NCBI RefSeq assembly: GCF_000283155.1
Contig: NW_004454178.1
Span: forward strand, 22,243,444 to 22,307,443
Length of the DNA: 64,000 nucleotides
DNA from: Ceratotherium simum simum
Taxonomy: Eukaryota; Chordata; Mammalia; Perissodactyla; Rhinocerotidae
Reading direction: 5' to 3'
Shown here: positions 23,237 through 33,971 of the stretch, one piece after another
How the letters are laid out: the number at the start of each line of letters is the position of its first letter
How positions within the stretch are numbered: the first letter of the stretch is position 1
The notes under the pieces: model-generated
What the model was told of the DNA's origin: nothing
Databases searched by the model: none
The model's input: only the letters and a program-made list of their open reading frames with translations
Position numbers and translations under genes: made by a program

Positions 23237-23944
23237 GTCATTCATCATTCAACAAATTATTATTCCTCAATACCAGGCACTGTTCTAGGCTCCAAGGACT
23301 TATCAATGAAACCTGTGGATATGTTACCCCCCTGCAGCAAAGGGGATGTGGAGGGTGTGATTAAGTTAAGGATCTTGAGATGAGAGATTATGCTGGATTA
23401 TCTGGAAGTGCCCAATGTCATCACAAGGTCTGTATAAGAGAGGCACAAGGGTCAGAGTCAGAGATTTGAAGATGCTACACTGCCGGTTCTGACAGTGAAA
23501 GTGGGCCACGGGTCAAGGAATGTGGGCAGCCTCCAGAAGCTAGAAAAAGCAAGGAACAGATTCTCCCCTGGAGCCTCCAGAAGGAAGGCAGCCCTGCTGA
23601 CATCTTGATTTTAGGGCTTTTGGCCTCCAGAACTGTGAATAAATGTGTGTTGTTTTAAGCCACTAAGCATGTGGCAATTTATTACGGCAGCAACAAGAAA
23701 CTCATACATAGGAAGAAACAGACAATAAATAGATAATTGAAGAAAATACATATTAGATCAGTGGAAATAAGTGCCATGGAGAAAAACGATGCAGAGAAGG
23801 GGAGAGAGAGTGAGGGGTCTGGCAGACAAGGTCCTGCTGAGAGGGGGTGTGGATGTAAAGACCTGAAGTAGGGGAGAGATGGAGCCAGGCGCTACCTGAG
23901 GAAGACGCTCTAGGGAGAGGGAATTGTCAGCGTGAAGGCCTCAG
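23237..23944 (+). mobile_element. L2 fragment interrupted by an MLT1 LTR
   Basis: 23237-23310 reads 'attcaacaaattattattcctcaataccaggcactgttctaggc' (L2). The L2 text resumes at about 23711 with 'gacaataaatagataattg', 'ataagtgccatggagaaaa' and 'ctctagggagagggaattgtcagcgtgaaggcctcagagcag'. The interval between is the LTR annotated separately. Confidence 0.75.
23311..23709 (+). mobile_element. MLT1-type LTR nested in L2, 5' truncated
   Basis: Begins at 'acctgtggatatgttacc', lacking the usual first bases. It then keeps 'gtgattaagttaaggatcttgagatg', 'ctcccctggagcctccagaaggaaggcagccctg' and the end 'gcagcaacaagaaactcatac'. Confidence 0.88.
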
Positions 23945-24166
23945 AGCAGTGTCCTCCGCCTCAGCACCATGGACCTCCTGGGCCGGATCCCTCTTTGTCG
24001 TGGGGCCGTCCTGTGCCCTGAAGGATGCTGAGCAGCATCCCTGGCCTCTGCCCACTAGATGCCTGTAGCTTCCTTCCCCTTAGTGGCAACATCCAAAGAT
24101 GTCTCAGGACATTGTCATTGTCCCCTGGGGGACAAAATTGCCCCCAGTTGAGATCCACTGCCCTGG
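23945..24166 (-). mobile_element. MER20 (hAT-Charlie) element
   Basis: The complement reads 'ctcaactgggggcaattttgtcccccaggggac' and 'gacatctttggatgttgcc', then 'catctagtgggcagaggccagggatgctgctcagcatcc'. These are MER20 hallmarks. It abuts the L2 end exactly. Confidence 0.8.
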
Positions 24167-24291
24167 ACGGACCAGAGTAATACAGCTCAGGCACGAGACT
24201 TTCTGGGACCCTAGTGTGATGCAAAGCCAAGGTTTGGCAGCCTCCTAAGAATGAATGGCTTCGACACTTGCTTTCAGGGAGAGGCAGCATG

Positions 24292-24420
24292 GCGTCACTG
24301 GGAACTTACTAGAAAAGTAGACTCTCAGGACATCCCCCAGCCCTACCTAGTCAGGACCTGTGATGCAGCAGGATCCCCTAGTGACTGGTGTGCACATTAA
24401 CTTTGAGAGGCGCTGGTCTG
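24292..24420 (+). mobile_element. MER5A fragment
   Basis: 'gcgtcactgggaacttactag', 'cccagccctacctagtcagg' and 'gcacattaactttgagaggcgctgg' match most of MER5A in the plus direction. Confidence 0.7.
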
Positions 24421-24547
24421 GAGAGCCCTCGTGCTGTCTATCTGAGCTGCAGTGGTGGGGGACACTCCTCAGTGACGAGCTCATTGATTTCGCAGATAAT
24501 CGGGAGCACCCGCCATGTACCAGGCCCCAGCTCCTGGCTGCGCAGGG

Positions 24548-24796
24548 GTTCTGTGCACTGGTTCTGAAGTCAGACTGCCTGATTCAAATCCTCACTCTGC
24601 TTAGGGGCTCTGTGACCCTGGCAAGACACCCAGTGTCTCCAAGCCTGTTTTTGCATCTGTGAAATGAGAATCATGATAGAAACAATCCGTACGCCACAAT
24701 GTTTACAAGGAGCTGTACACAGGATATCTACCTAACATATTTAGTTCAGTTCTTGGCACTCCGTAAGCAGTCCACAACTGTTGTTGTGATTATCTC
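24548..24796 (+). mobile_element. MIR SINE
   Basis: Almost full-length: 'ggttctgaagtcagactgcctgattcaaatcctcactctgc', 'ctctgtgaccctggcaag', 'gcatctgtgaaatgagaatcatgatag' and tail 'ttgttgtgattatc'. Confidence 0.85.
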
Positions 24797-25300
24797 TCCA
24801 TCTACCTGTCCGTCTGTCTGTCTGTCTGGTGAAGGCAAGCAGGGGTGCAGGCAGGATGAACACATGTATCTCAGAGTCGTTCAGAGAGGATTCAAAGAAA
24901 CAACTCTGTAAAGGGCTTAATTCATTGTCTAGCATGAAGCAAACAGTCCCTCAATGGTAGCAATTAATATCACCTGAAGCATTTCTTTTGCGAAAATGAG
25001 TGCTGGTGCAGGGTTTAACATTTAATGATGTTCTCAGTTGTTTACTCGGAATTAAACTCAAGGTGTGCCATACTCTCCTGGCCAGAATATGCTTGGCTTC
25101 CCGCCGGTCATTGTTAACCCAGGAGCAGAGCAGTTTGTCCTTCCAGTCCGCCAGCCTGGGCCAACCAAGGCAGGTTTCAATCTGCTTACGATCTTTTGGC
25201 ACAGACGTGGATGAGCAGTTTCTCTCACACAGTAGCTCTTGTGGGGAGCCCTAAATGTTTTGTTCCATCAAGGGTTGGTTATGGTGTCTGAGGGACCTTA
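24797..25300. other. No gene; short (TGTC)n run
   Basis: A (TGTC)5-like microsatellite at 24808-24830. Otherwise unassigned. Confidence 0.55.
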
Positions 25301-25760
25301 TCAGTTGAGGATTTTTAGCTGCAGATAGCTGAAATCCAAGTAAAAAGTGATTTATTTTCTCACATAACTATATATCTTGAGGTTGGACAGGCCCAGGGTT
25401 GGTTATCTCAGCAGTTCAATGACATCATCTAAGACCCAGGTTCCTTCCATATTTCCCTTCTGCCATCTTCAGTGTGTGAGTTGGCTCTCCTCATGGTGTC
25501 AAGATGGCTGCAGCCACTCCAGGCATCACATTTTTATTCACTGAAATTCAGAGGCAGCCAAGGAGAACTATATGGCCCCTGGGTCTAATTTTAAAACATA
25601 AGAAAAATTTTCTTTCTCTCCAAAGAAGCCTTTCCCTCCAGTCTCATGGATCAGTATTGTGTCACATGATCCTTCCTAAGAAAATCACTAGCAAGAAAAA
25701 TGGATTAATTTCAAGGCTCAGACCAATCTCCCCTTAAGCTGGGTATAGGGTCACTTTCGC
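25301..25760. repeat. Probable interspersed repeat of unknown class
   Basis: The text 'gctgcagatagctgaaatcc', 'gtgatttattttctcacataac' and 'catggtgtcaagatggctgcagc' has the feel of a common dispersed element. I could not assign a family. Confidence 0.35.
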
Positions 25761-27389
25761 TGAGCACATAGCCATGAGGCAGAGGATGCCCCCTCCCCAG
25801 CAAAATTGGGCTTCTGCCAGCAAGAAAGATAACAAAAGCATAGATTTGTGGGTTACCCACAGTATCTGCCTCAGAAGCCTTTACCCCAAATCAGACTCTT
25901 CGACCCCTGACCTCATCATCCCCGTTACATATTCAAACAGATGCAAGAGGAGCAGAATTAAGGCTCAGAGTGAATTTCAGGGGGAAGTGGTCATTTTCAA
26001 TACTTCTGCAGGAGATTCCTAACTCTATGGGAGCAACTGATTCCAAGACAGATCACACGTCTGCTTTTAGGTTCATGGAGGTCCACATTAGGATTCATAT
26101 TCACCTCGGGATTTCTAGCCAGTTGAGGTGTCTCTTGGGAAGAACCCCATGGAGGGCACTAGTGGGCTGAGACACCCAAGAGAGGCTCAAGGAGAAAAAG
26201 CCAGTGTCAGATTGCCAGATAAGAAGGGAGATTCTGAGATGGCACAGGGTCAGCCACTCAGATGGTCCCCAGGGTGTCGGACATCGGAGTCCCTCACACG
26301 TAGGAGTAGACTCTAAGGAACAATGACACTGCAATGGGGCGACACAAGGAGGGTCAGTGGTATTTGGGGCCAGCAGTTTTGGCCGCCATGCTGATCCTAG
26401 CTTCCAGAAGGAGCATGAAACAGACACGTCCACAAGGAGTCAGGGCAGAAAAGGAGAATACGGAGGAGGCAGTGGACATCAGCACAATGAACACCCCAAG
26501 GAAATCTCAGCAAGAGCCGGAGAAGGACATTGAGGGAGCACTGGAGGGCTTCAGACTGCGTGCACCGGGACACAGAGTGATGTTTTACTCCAAGGCTAGC
26601 GTGGCGTGGAAAATGTGAACTTGGTTGAATTAATAACTTTATCTTTGGTAAAACTGAAGGATGCTTCACACTGGAGTCAAGCACCTCATTGATAATTCAG
26701 GCCCAATTCACCAGCTGGAACATCAGCCCTCTGAGGATAAGAATGATGTTGTAAGTCTTCCTGGCACCTCTGCCTAGGGGAGTGTCCCCAATATAATGGC
26801 TGTCACAATTGTTTGTGGATATTGTTTTTCATAGCGTTTTTTAGGTCATGAATACAGCATCCCAGCACACTTCAAACGACATAGCAATGCACAATGTCAT
26901 CTATATAATAATGGATTCAAACATATATTTATGAAATAAGCTGTTGCAATTGTGGTTACTTACCATGATAACCTTTAAATTCTACATTGAAATTATTTTA
27001 GCTTTTATGAGACGTGGGCAGTTGAAATTAGTTGCACAGGGAGTTAGTGCTCAAGGAAATGAAAACACTCAGGAGCAACCATTAGAAGAATGAGAATTCT
27101 GCTGACGACAGATAGAAGGCGGCTTATTTTTCCCAACAGTCACTTAATGGAAACTTCCACTAAAGGGTCTATGTCCAGAATCTCACAGGGAAAGGTTGAG
27201 AAGTCTCCTTTGGTTTACCCTGTGAAGTGGATATTTTGTTATCAGTGGAAATGAAAAGGGAACTGGTGTTAGTGGGCTTGTCCGTAACAAGGGGATGAGC
27301 AGAGCATCCCACCAGCCAGAACTGGCATTGCAGACAGCAGGGGCCCCGGTCCAATGATGATGTGCAACCTTCACCTCTGTCTAGACTCG
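25761..27389. other. No gene seen
   Basis: Unassigned. 26820-27010 is AT-rich and non-repetitive. Confidence 0.5.
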
Positions 27390-27545
27390 CCTTGCAGACT
27401 GCACGGTGCTTTCCATCTATTACCTCACTGTATCTTTAGAATCTCCCTAAGGGATAGGCAGGGCAGGAATTCTCAGCCTCATGGTGGAATTGAGGGATCT
27501 AGGTTGAGAGAAGAGGGTGACTCGGTCAAGACGGTACCCCAGTGC
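27390..27545 (-). mobile_element. MIR remnant
   Basis: 'cacggtgctttccatctattacctcactgtatc' followed by 'tctcagcctcatggtggaattg' and 'gggtgactcggtcaag' parallels an antisense MIR. Divergent. Confidence 0.45.
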
Positions 27546-28009
27546 AGGAACACCAACATCCTCTGAAGTCCATACCTTGCGGTAAATAAACGCCCCTGTA
27601 GGATTCCAGCAGGCATTGCCCCCCGACACAACAGTCTGTTGAAAGGAATACTGGAAATAAAACGCTTCAAGGACGGAACCTGGTACAAGAGGGGCTGTGA
27701 TTTCCTGGACACCGGGATGTGTTCTCTAACAAGGGAAGACGAGGCACTGAGCTGGGAGTCAGGCATGTCATGGTGGGGAGCGTGAGTTCTGGGGAGGGGG
27801 TGGGAAAAGTGGTCCTCCCCGCCAGGAGGGGGCGCTGCACGCCAGGGACACAAGCCTCCATCCTCTTCTCCCTGGATTCAGAGTCCCAGCTGCTTCGCCT
27901 GCAGGGCGTCCCGCTCCAGGAGCAGCAGGCTGGGGGGTGGGGGGCCTCTGAGAGCTCAGCCTCTGGGTCTCAGGGACCTGGGGGATTCAACCTGGGCTCC
28001 GCCCTAAAC
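27546..28009. other. No gene; GC-rich stretch near 27780-27960
   Basis: Short G-runs (for example 27930-27945) occur. No family-like frame. Confidence 0.5.
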
Positions 28010-28225
28010 AGCGACTGACCTCAGAGGAGGTTCTCTAATCTTCTCTTCACCTCAGTGTCCTCATCTGCAAGTGCGGACGCAATGAACTGATTAATTTGAT
28101 TAACGAATTGATCTCTTGAGGCTCTTGGGAGGAAAAAGGATGCAGCAGACAAAGCACTAAGCACGGCGCCTAGCACACTTTAAGCTCTCACTAAAGGTCA
28201 GAAACGGCTGTTATCGTGATTATAC
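28010..28225 (+). mobile_element. MIR SINE
   Basis: 'ttcacctcagtgtcctcatctgcaagtg', 'aaagcactaagcacggcgcctagcacac' and tail 'ggctgttatcgtgattat'. Confidence 0.7.
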
Positions 28226-28689
28226 AGGACTGGGTCTGAATAGAAATGGAGCCGTACATGACATGGCGATGTTAAAGTCATTGTCATTAATAAATGCAAG
28301 AGATGCTTGTCCTCTCCAACTCATGCTATAAATACAACTTGAAAAATTATTTGTTTTGGTTGTTTCTTCCACGCTGTGCTGTCACACTCTGAGAATGTGC
28401 TCACTGTGATACTGTCATTAGAACTTACTGCCCAGAGTGGCACAGAAGGTGGCACCTTTCAAAGAAAGCCACCGCGTATTCTGAAAACTTAGATGGGGTT
28501 AAACCACATTCTCTTTCATTCTCAATTCTAATCTTGGGGAAGAAACAACACGCCACCTTCTCAGAAACCCTCAATATAAGGTTTAGTTGCAATTTCCTCT
28601 CAGAAACAGAAGCAGTCCCATTCTCAAGCTCAGAAGTTCCGCAAAACAAATGTAGAAGTGTTCTAGTGTCTTGTGCAAATTCGATGTTA
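28226..28689. other. No gene seen
   Basis: Non-repetitive, moderately AT-rich. Confidence 0.5.
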
Positions 28690-28705
28690 AAAAAGTCTTA
28701 GCTGT

Positions 28706-28918
28706 GGGGCCAGCCCTGCAACGCAAGCGGTTAAGTACTGGCGCTCCGCTCCGGATCCTGGCCACGCACCAACTCACCGCTTGTGGAGCCAGGCTGTGGC
28801 GGTGTCCCATATAAAGTAGAGGAAGATGGGTATGGATGTTAGCCCAGGGCCAGTCTTCCTCAGCAAAAAGAGGAGGATTGGCAGATGTTAGCTCAGGGCC
28901 GATCTTCCTGACAAAAAA
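28706..28918 (+). mobile_element. ERE-type SINE
   Basis: GGGGCCAGCCCTGCAACGCA head, 'ataaagtagaggaagatggg' and two GTTAGC blocks. Target duplication of 15 bp with one mismatch: AAAAAGTCTTAGCTG at 28690-28704 and AAAAAGTCTCAGCTG at 28919-28933. Confidence 0.95.
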
Positions 28919-28933
28919 AAAAAGTCTCAGCTG

Positions 28934-29799
28934 AGCCAGGAGAGCCAGAAGGAGAAGGCTGCTTTATGGACAAGTGAACATGTCTAAGGCATAAGCTGGA
29001 GGAGAGAACAGAAATGCCTTCATATCACCTGAGATGGCGCATTCGTTTCCAGGCAGGGAAATGCCGAACTGTGGGCATCAGACACACATCTGCCCGCAAA
29101 GAGGCAAGGGAGAGGTTAGCTGGACTGGCCGAGAGCTGTGAAATCAAGGAGGGTCACGTTCTGGGTGTGTTCATCATATCAGGCCTTTTATCTTCTGCTC
29201 TTTGCACATAATTGGTCTTTCCTTGGTGTCACACAAATGGGACATCAAAACAGTTTACAATGTTGGTAACAGAATTGTTCCCTGGAAAACATAAAATGCA
29301 CACTATCGTCCAAGCGTGAAGTATCACCTGGCTCCTCAAAGATTTATTTGTTAAATCAAGGTTAAATTTAGGTTGCACCATAAAACAACTGTTTCAGGCT
29401 TTGCTTCTTTTCGTTTCTAATATTTTTACTCCTATGGAGCAGCAACGGCCTCTAAATAGTTTTTCAAACATTTTTCAGGTTTCAGTACTTAGAAATGGCA
29501 TCTGTGCCTGGTTGATGTAATCTGGCTCTTAAACATTAGTTTCTGTAGCAACATGAATGATCAAGTCAAACCTTCCTCATTTTTTAAGAAAACCACTAAG
29601 CTCACAAATGTTTTACTAATGGGTAGAAGTTTCAACATCCTTCTACGGTCGCTGCGATGATTCATCTCACAATAGTGATCTTGAGGAATGAAAATATTTT
29701 GTCTATTTTCATCATAATTAAAATATTTAATGGGAAATAATCATTTATTTTATATAACATCCACTTTAAAGTTAACAATCAAAACTAACATGGCTCAAG
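28934..29799. other. Non-repetitive DNA, candidate conserved block 29340-29790
   Basis: No gene. The second half is AT-rich with TAAATAG-type MEF2-like words and several ATTAA sites, and no trace of transposons. Confidence 0.3.
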
Positions 29800-29930
29800 T
29801 CATTCAACCAACATTTACTGAGTACCTACTACATACTCAACGTTATTTTAGGCATTAGCTATCAAAAGTCTACTCCTTACACTTGAGAGGCTCACAGCCT
29901 ATGAGATGGGATGCATGAGGAGTAACGGAT
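29800..29930 (+). mobile_element. L2 fragment
   Basis: 'tcattcaaccaacatttactgagtacctactacatactc' is a typical L2 3' segment. Confidence 0.6.
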
Positions 29931-30194
29931 TCAAGGGTCTAGAGATCTAAATTTGGCAACTAATTCAGCCTCTCAGAGCTCTGGATGAGAAGACCACCCG
30001 GGATGATCACAGATTCTATAGCTGCTTGTTGGACTCTGCTTTGGCCCGGGCCTGGAGTCAGCAGCCTAGGTTTTAGCAGGATGAGGACACCAAGAGGTAT
30101 AGATAAAAGGGAGATTGCAGTGCCCTAATTTAAAGGCCTCTAGTAAGATGAAATTATCATGCATTCCACATGTTAGCAGGCCAGAGTAACCAAA

Positions 30195-30425
30195 GCTAAG
30201 GCTACTGAGCCCTTGCTCTGTGCCAGGTACTCGATAAGCACTTAAGTGCATTATTGTGATTCATCCTTTCCCACAACCATTATGATCCCATTTTACAAAT
30301 GGGAAAACTGAAGCTGAGGCTAAGGTACTTCAGCAAAATCATGGGGCCCTAACCAGTTGAGTCAGAATTTGAAACTAGACGTTTTTGGCTCCAGAGTTCA
30401 GACTCAACCATCACTTAGTAACTAT
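30195..30425 (-). mobile_element. MIR SINE
   Basis: Antisense MIR: 'ctctgtgccaggtactcgataagcac', 'cattttacaaatgggaaaactgaagctgagg' and 'gtcagaatttgaaactagacg'. It is the nearest recognised repeat to the ARL4C 3' end. Confidence 0.8.
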
Positions 30426-31069
30426 CAAGCTTGTTAATATCTGCCGAGTGCCTCCATGAGCTACCCATTGTACCTGTCAGAGGTTCTATCGATTCTGGCC
30501 CAATCACTTTTTCTTTAGAAAGTGGAGCTTTTCTCTATGGCATGTACAGAGCATGGTGATCTTACTACACCTACTGTTTAAGAGGACTCAAGTCTTGGAG
30601 CCCAGTCCTTCTGATGGGTTCAAGAGTGAGGGACTCAGCCCAGATATGAGCAGAGAGGCAGCCAAGATGCTGAGCATCTTGGTGGTTACTAACAGTGTTG
30701 TAATAGCACACAGCTATTTCCAATTGTACATAATCAGATAATATCTTGGAAGTAATTAACAATCATGACCCTTTTAATAACGGAGAGACTGAAGACAGCA
30801 AGGCGTTGGGCCATTTTCCTCAAGAACTTGTGAGGACCATGGACAAGGCGCCGTAAGTGGATGCACAGATTCCTGCATTCGGGGCCTCTAAATCCACCAC
30901 TCGGGGCTGAGGTGGACACTTAAACCATAAAAGCAGAGACAACCGATCCAGCCCTAGACCCCGTTAGGACCCCAGAGACCACCTTGTGATCCATCCCTCC
31001 ACTCAGCGTAGGAGACTCAGAGAATAAACAGGGGCAACTTTAAAAACCATCCACAATTTCCCCAAACGT
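30426..31069. other. No gene; downstream flank of ARL4C
   Basis: Non-repetitive. No second poly(A) signal with a strong downstream element was noted close to the ARL4C end. Confidence 0.5.
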
Positions 31070-31085
31070 TTGATTGTATAAATAA

Positions 31086-31091
31086 TTTATT
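31086..31091 (-). terminator. ARL4C: Distal poly(A) signal of ARL4C
   Basis: The minus strand reads AATAAA here. About 30-50 nt further downstream it reads TTGTGGATGGTTTTT, a G/T-rich element suited to CstF binding. The position fits the expected full-length ARL4C mRNA, so this is the most likely main 3' end. Confidence 0.75.
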
Positions 31092-32360
31092 TCTGTTCAC
31101 AGCATCATATATGCATATAAAAGGAACGGAAACAGAAGAGGAGGAGGATCAGGACAGAGCATCACAGCAGTAGGAACGAAAACTGAAACCAGAAGACATA
31201 GTCCCAACACCATGACAGAGAATTTGTGAAGAGAATTGTCCTGAAACAAAACCGGCCTCCCTGTACCTACGAGAAAACATTTCAAAAGCTCATACGGGGA
31301 GGCCAACTTCTTCTATATGAAACCCATTCATTCTCCAAAGGCAGGAGGCATAATGAACCACTGACTACTATGTTGGAGGGGCCTCCCCCAGGGTGACCCC
31401 TCCAAGGTGGTTTGATCTGTGCTTCCTCTGGTCAGAGACAAAATGGGCAATTATTAGGTCAAACATTACAGAAATCAACTGAGACTCTTAACTAGTAGCT
31501 GATACACCACAGAGCTTTACTTTACTGCACAATTACTAACAGTCGACTGCACCCTTAAGTATCGATAATGCAAAAAACAGAATCCTTTTGCATCATTTGT
31601 AAAGCATCACAGGATTTGAACAGTGATCTTGAACCTAAGTATTGTTAGCACGAGAAGGTTACAGTATTTGGCATCTGCAATGTCACAAAATAAATATATT
31701 ATTCTCTCAATAGTGTGGAACTACCAAAATGTCAAAGTGCTTAAGAAATTGTCGCATGTGAAGAAAATAAAGAAGATGGATTTTTTTTTTAATAATTCTA
31801 TACAGAATCTTCAGATGATGGGACCAGCCCATTTAGAAATCAGTGAATATGCTGTCGATATGTAAACTGAAATCCTGCAGGCTTTTCAACACTGCTTAGC
31901 TAGATTTTTCTCTACTGAGTTTCTACAAAAAGACCAGCTTTGGAGGGGTAGCAAATACACTGACAAAAGAGAAAAGAAAGATGGGCTGCTAGTTTTCTTC
32001 TTTTAAAATATTTCTTAGAAGAATTGAGTTTCAAGCAGGAAGCCAGGACTTCTATCTCTGGTTCTTAAATTACCTTTCTGAGTGCAATGGACAAAAGGCA
32101 TGGATTTATAATTTGACTAATTCACATGCTCAAGCATGATCATGCCAATTTCTAGAGGCCTCCTTCATAAAGAAATTTATAACAGCAGGGGAAAAAGCCT
32201 CATTCTGCCTGTAAACATGGATTCAGAGGAAATAAAAATCAAACAGTAAGTTTAAGTGTCCCTTTTGATACAATGTTTCAGGGTAAATGACAGCTTCTGC
32301 AAACAAAGACTCAGTCCTGATTATAAAGGATTTTTTTAATTACATTATTAAAAATATGTA

Positions 32361-32366
32361 TTTATT
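32361..32366 (-). terminator. ARL4C: Possible internal poly(A) signal in the ARL4C 3' UTR
   Basis: A minus-strand AATAAA lies in an AT-rich stretch. Use would give a 3' UTR of about 1.6 kb. Only the hexamer supports it. Confidence 0.3.
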
Positions 32367-32594
32367 CTACTTTCACTTTATCTATGTTTCCAAAGCCTCT
32401 TTCAAGTAAACGGGGAGGTGCCTGAGTACAGGTGACCATTACATCACGCTGCTTTCCTTTATCCCATGCACTCATTGTTTGCAATTGCTACGCAGCCAGT
32501 TCCCACAAGAATGAATTAGGAAAGACCTCATCCTTGTGTGTTTCTTTTGCTTTAAAATCCATGCAACGAGGTCGGCTTTTGCAACAAGGTGGGT

Positions 32595-32600
32595 TTTATT
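32595..32600 (-). terminator. ARL4C: Possible internal poly(A) signal in the ARL4C 3' UTR
   Basis: A minus-strand AATAAA hexamer. Use would give a 3' UTR of about 1.4 kb. No strong G/T-rich downstream element stands out. Confidence 0.25.
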
Positions 32601-33125
32601 TTTTGATGCATGAACATCAAATACTCTAACGAGACATTTGTAATGAAATACTTAAACCAGATAGGCCACAATGAACCAAATTAGAAATTTGAACATGTCG
32701 CCACTCGCAGCGTAAAGGGATCTAAAAGGGCAGAGCAAAGTCTTTTTTCCTAAGGTGAATATTTTTAAGGTGAGTATTCATCTGTAGAAGGATTTTTTGT
32801 AAAACGTCTGAAAACCAAAACCCATCATCAGGCGGTTAGTATGACAAGACACATCCCTTGCAAAAACCATCTTGCCATTCAGCACACATCTGCAGCTGGT
32901 GTGGGCTCACACAAACCAGTCAGTAGGCTAAGAGAACTTAAGATTCCGCACACATTGGTCTAGGTATTTATGCCGATTACACAGTACAGAGGGAGGTCCC
33001 GGTATCTACACACACACCCCATCCAGCATTTACGCCAAGAGCCTTACCCTTTAAACACCTTTAACTATCCTGCAGACAGTAAATGCATCATTTGCCACCA
33101 CCTCCAACAGTTTTTTTTTTTAATT

Positions 33126-33131
33126 TTTATT
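33126..33131 (-). terminator. ARL4C: Proximal AATAAA followed by a genomic A-run in the ARL4C 3' UTR
   Basis: The minus strand reads CCAATAAAAATTAAAAAAAAAACTG. This could be a proximal poly(A) signal giving a short 3' UTR of about 0.85 kb. The genomic A-run right after it would also cause internal oligo-dT priming, so cDNA ends here need caution. Confidence 0.3.
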
Positions 33132-33971
33132 GGTCTCTTTGTGTGATAATGACCTACACATGGACAGGGTCCAAACCATCTGGAAGATGTCTCATTCCAG
33201 GCTGAAAAGCAGTTCTCAACAAAACTGGTCTTCCGTAGCCACCACAAAGCACCAGGAAAGGGCATCTTCGCAGCCATTCCCCAGCCAAGGCTGGCACACG
33301 GCCTCATGCCCTCAGGCTGTGTATTGTTCCAGGCAGTCCTCTGCCGGCCCAAACCACCACCTCGTTTGGGCCCAGAGCAGGACAAACGAATTTTCAACAG
33401 GGGCCTGCCCTGTGACATAAAATTATCCAGCTTCCACAGCTCATCCATGCAGGGAGCGGCTGTCCCCCCAGCACCGCCCACTGCCAACATGCTCCCGGAT
33501 GGGTTCTGGGAACTGCATACCTCAGGTAACTCACAGGTGCGTTCCCAGTGAGGGCGGGGCAGCCTGAGCTTCTGGCCCTGCCGGAGTGGGAAGAAATCGC
33601 TTTTGTCTCTGACATCTGAGCCTTCCACCTGGACCGGGAGGGCGGACAGCAGGACCTGAACGTCCACTTCCCAGCGCTGCCCCTCACCCCATTAGTAGCT
33701 CCGGCGTTCAGACAAAAGGTCCCGCGAGCTGGGGGCGGGGGCAGGTCGAGGGCAGGCTGGCAAGTCAGCCTACATACCCAGGTTAAGTCACTAGTCCTGC
33801 ATTTGGGTGCAGAGATTCCGCTTTAAAAATTCGAAGCATCGCTTTGGTTCGCCGTCTTTGTTCGCGGGCGCGGGTTCTCGCTCCTCCATCCATCCATCCG
33901 CCCCTCCACCCATTCATTCATTGCTGACTCCTCGCTCGCTCTCCCCTGGCTCCCGAACGCTGCCGGGCGCA

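Larger units (their letters stand above)
31070..33971 (-). other. ARL4C: ARL4C 3' untranslated region (about 2.9 kb)
   Basis: This stretch lies directly downstream of the ARL4C stop codon. It has no strong coding signal and contains no SINE or LTR that I recognise. It ends at an AATAAA on the minus strand (31091-31086) followed by a G/T-rich tract, which is what a cleavage site needs. The length agrees with my memory of the human gene, which spans about 4 kb with a long 3' UTR. The distal two thirds are AT-rich with several TAAAT pentamers on the plus strand (ATTTA in the RNA), so AU-rich stability control is possible. Three further AATAAA hexamers lie inside it. The exact 3' end is inferred. 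Confidence 0.75.
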
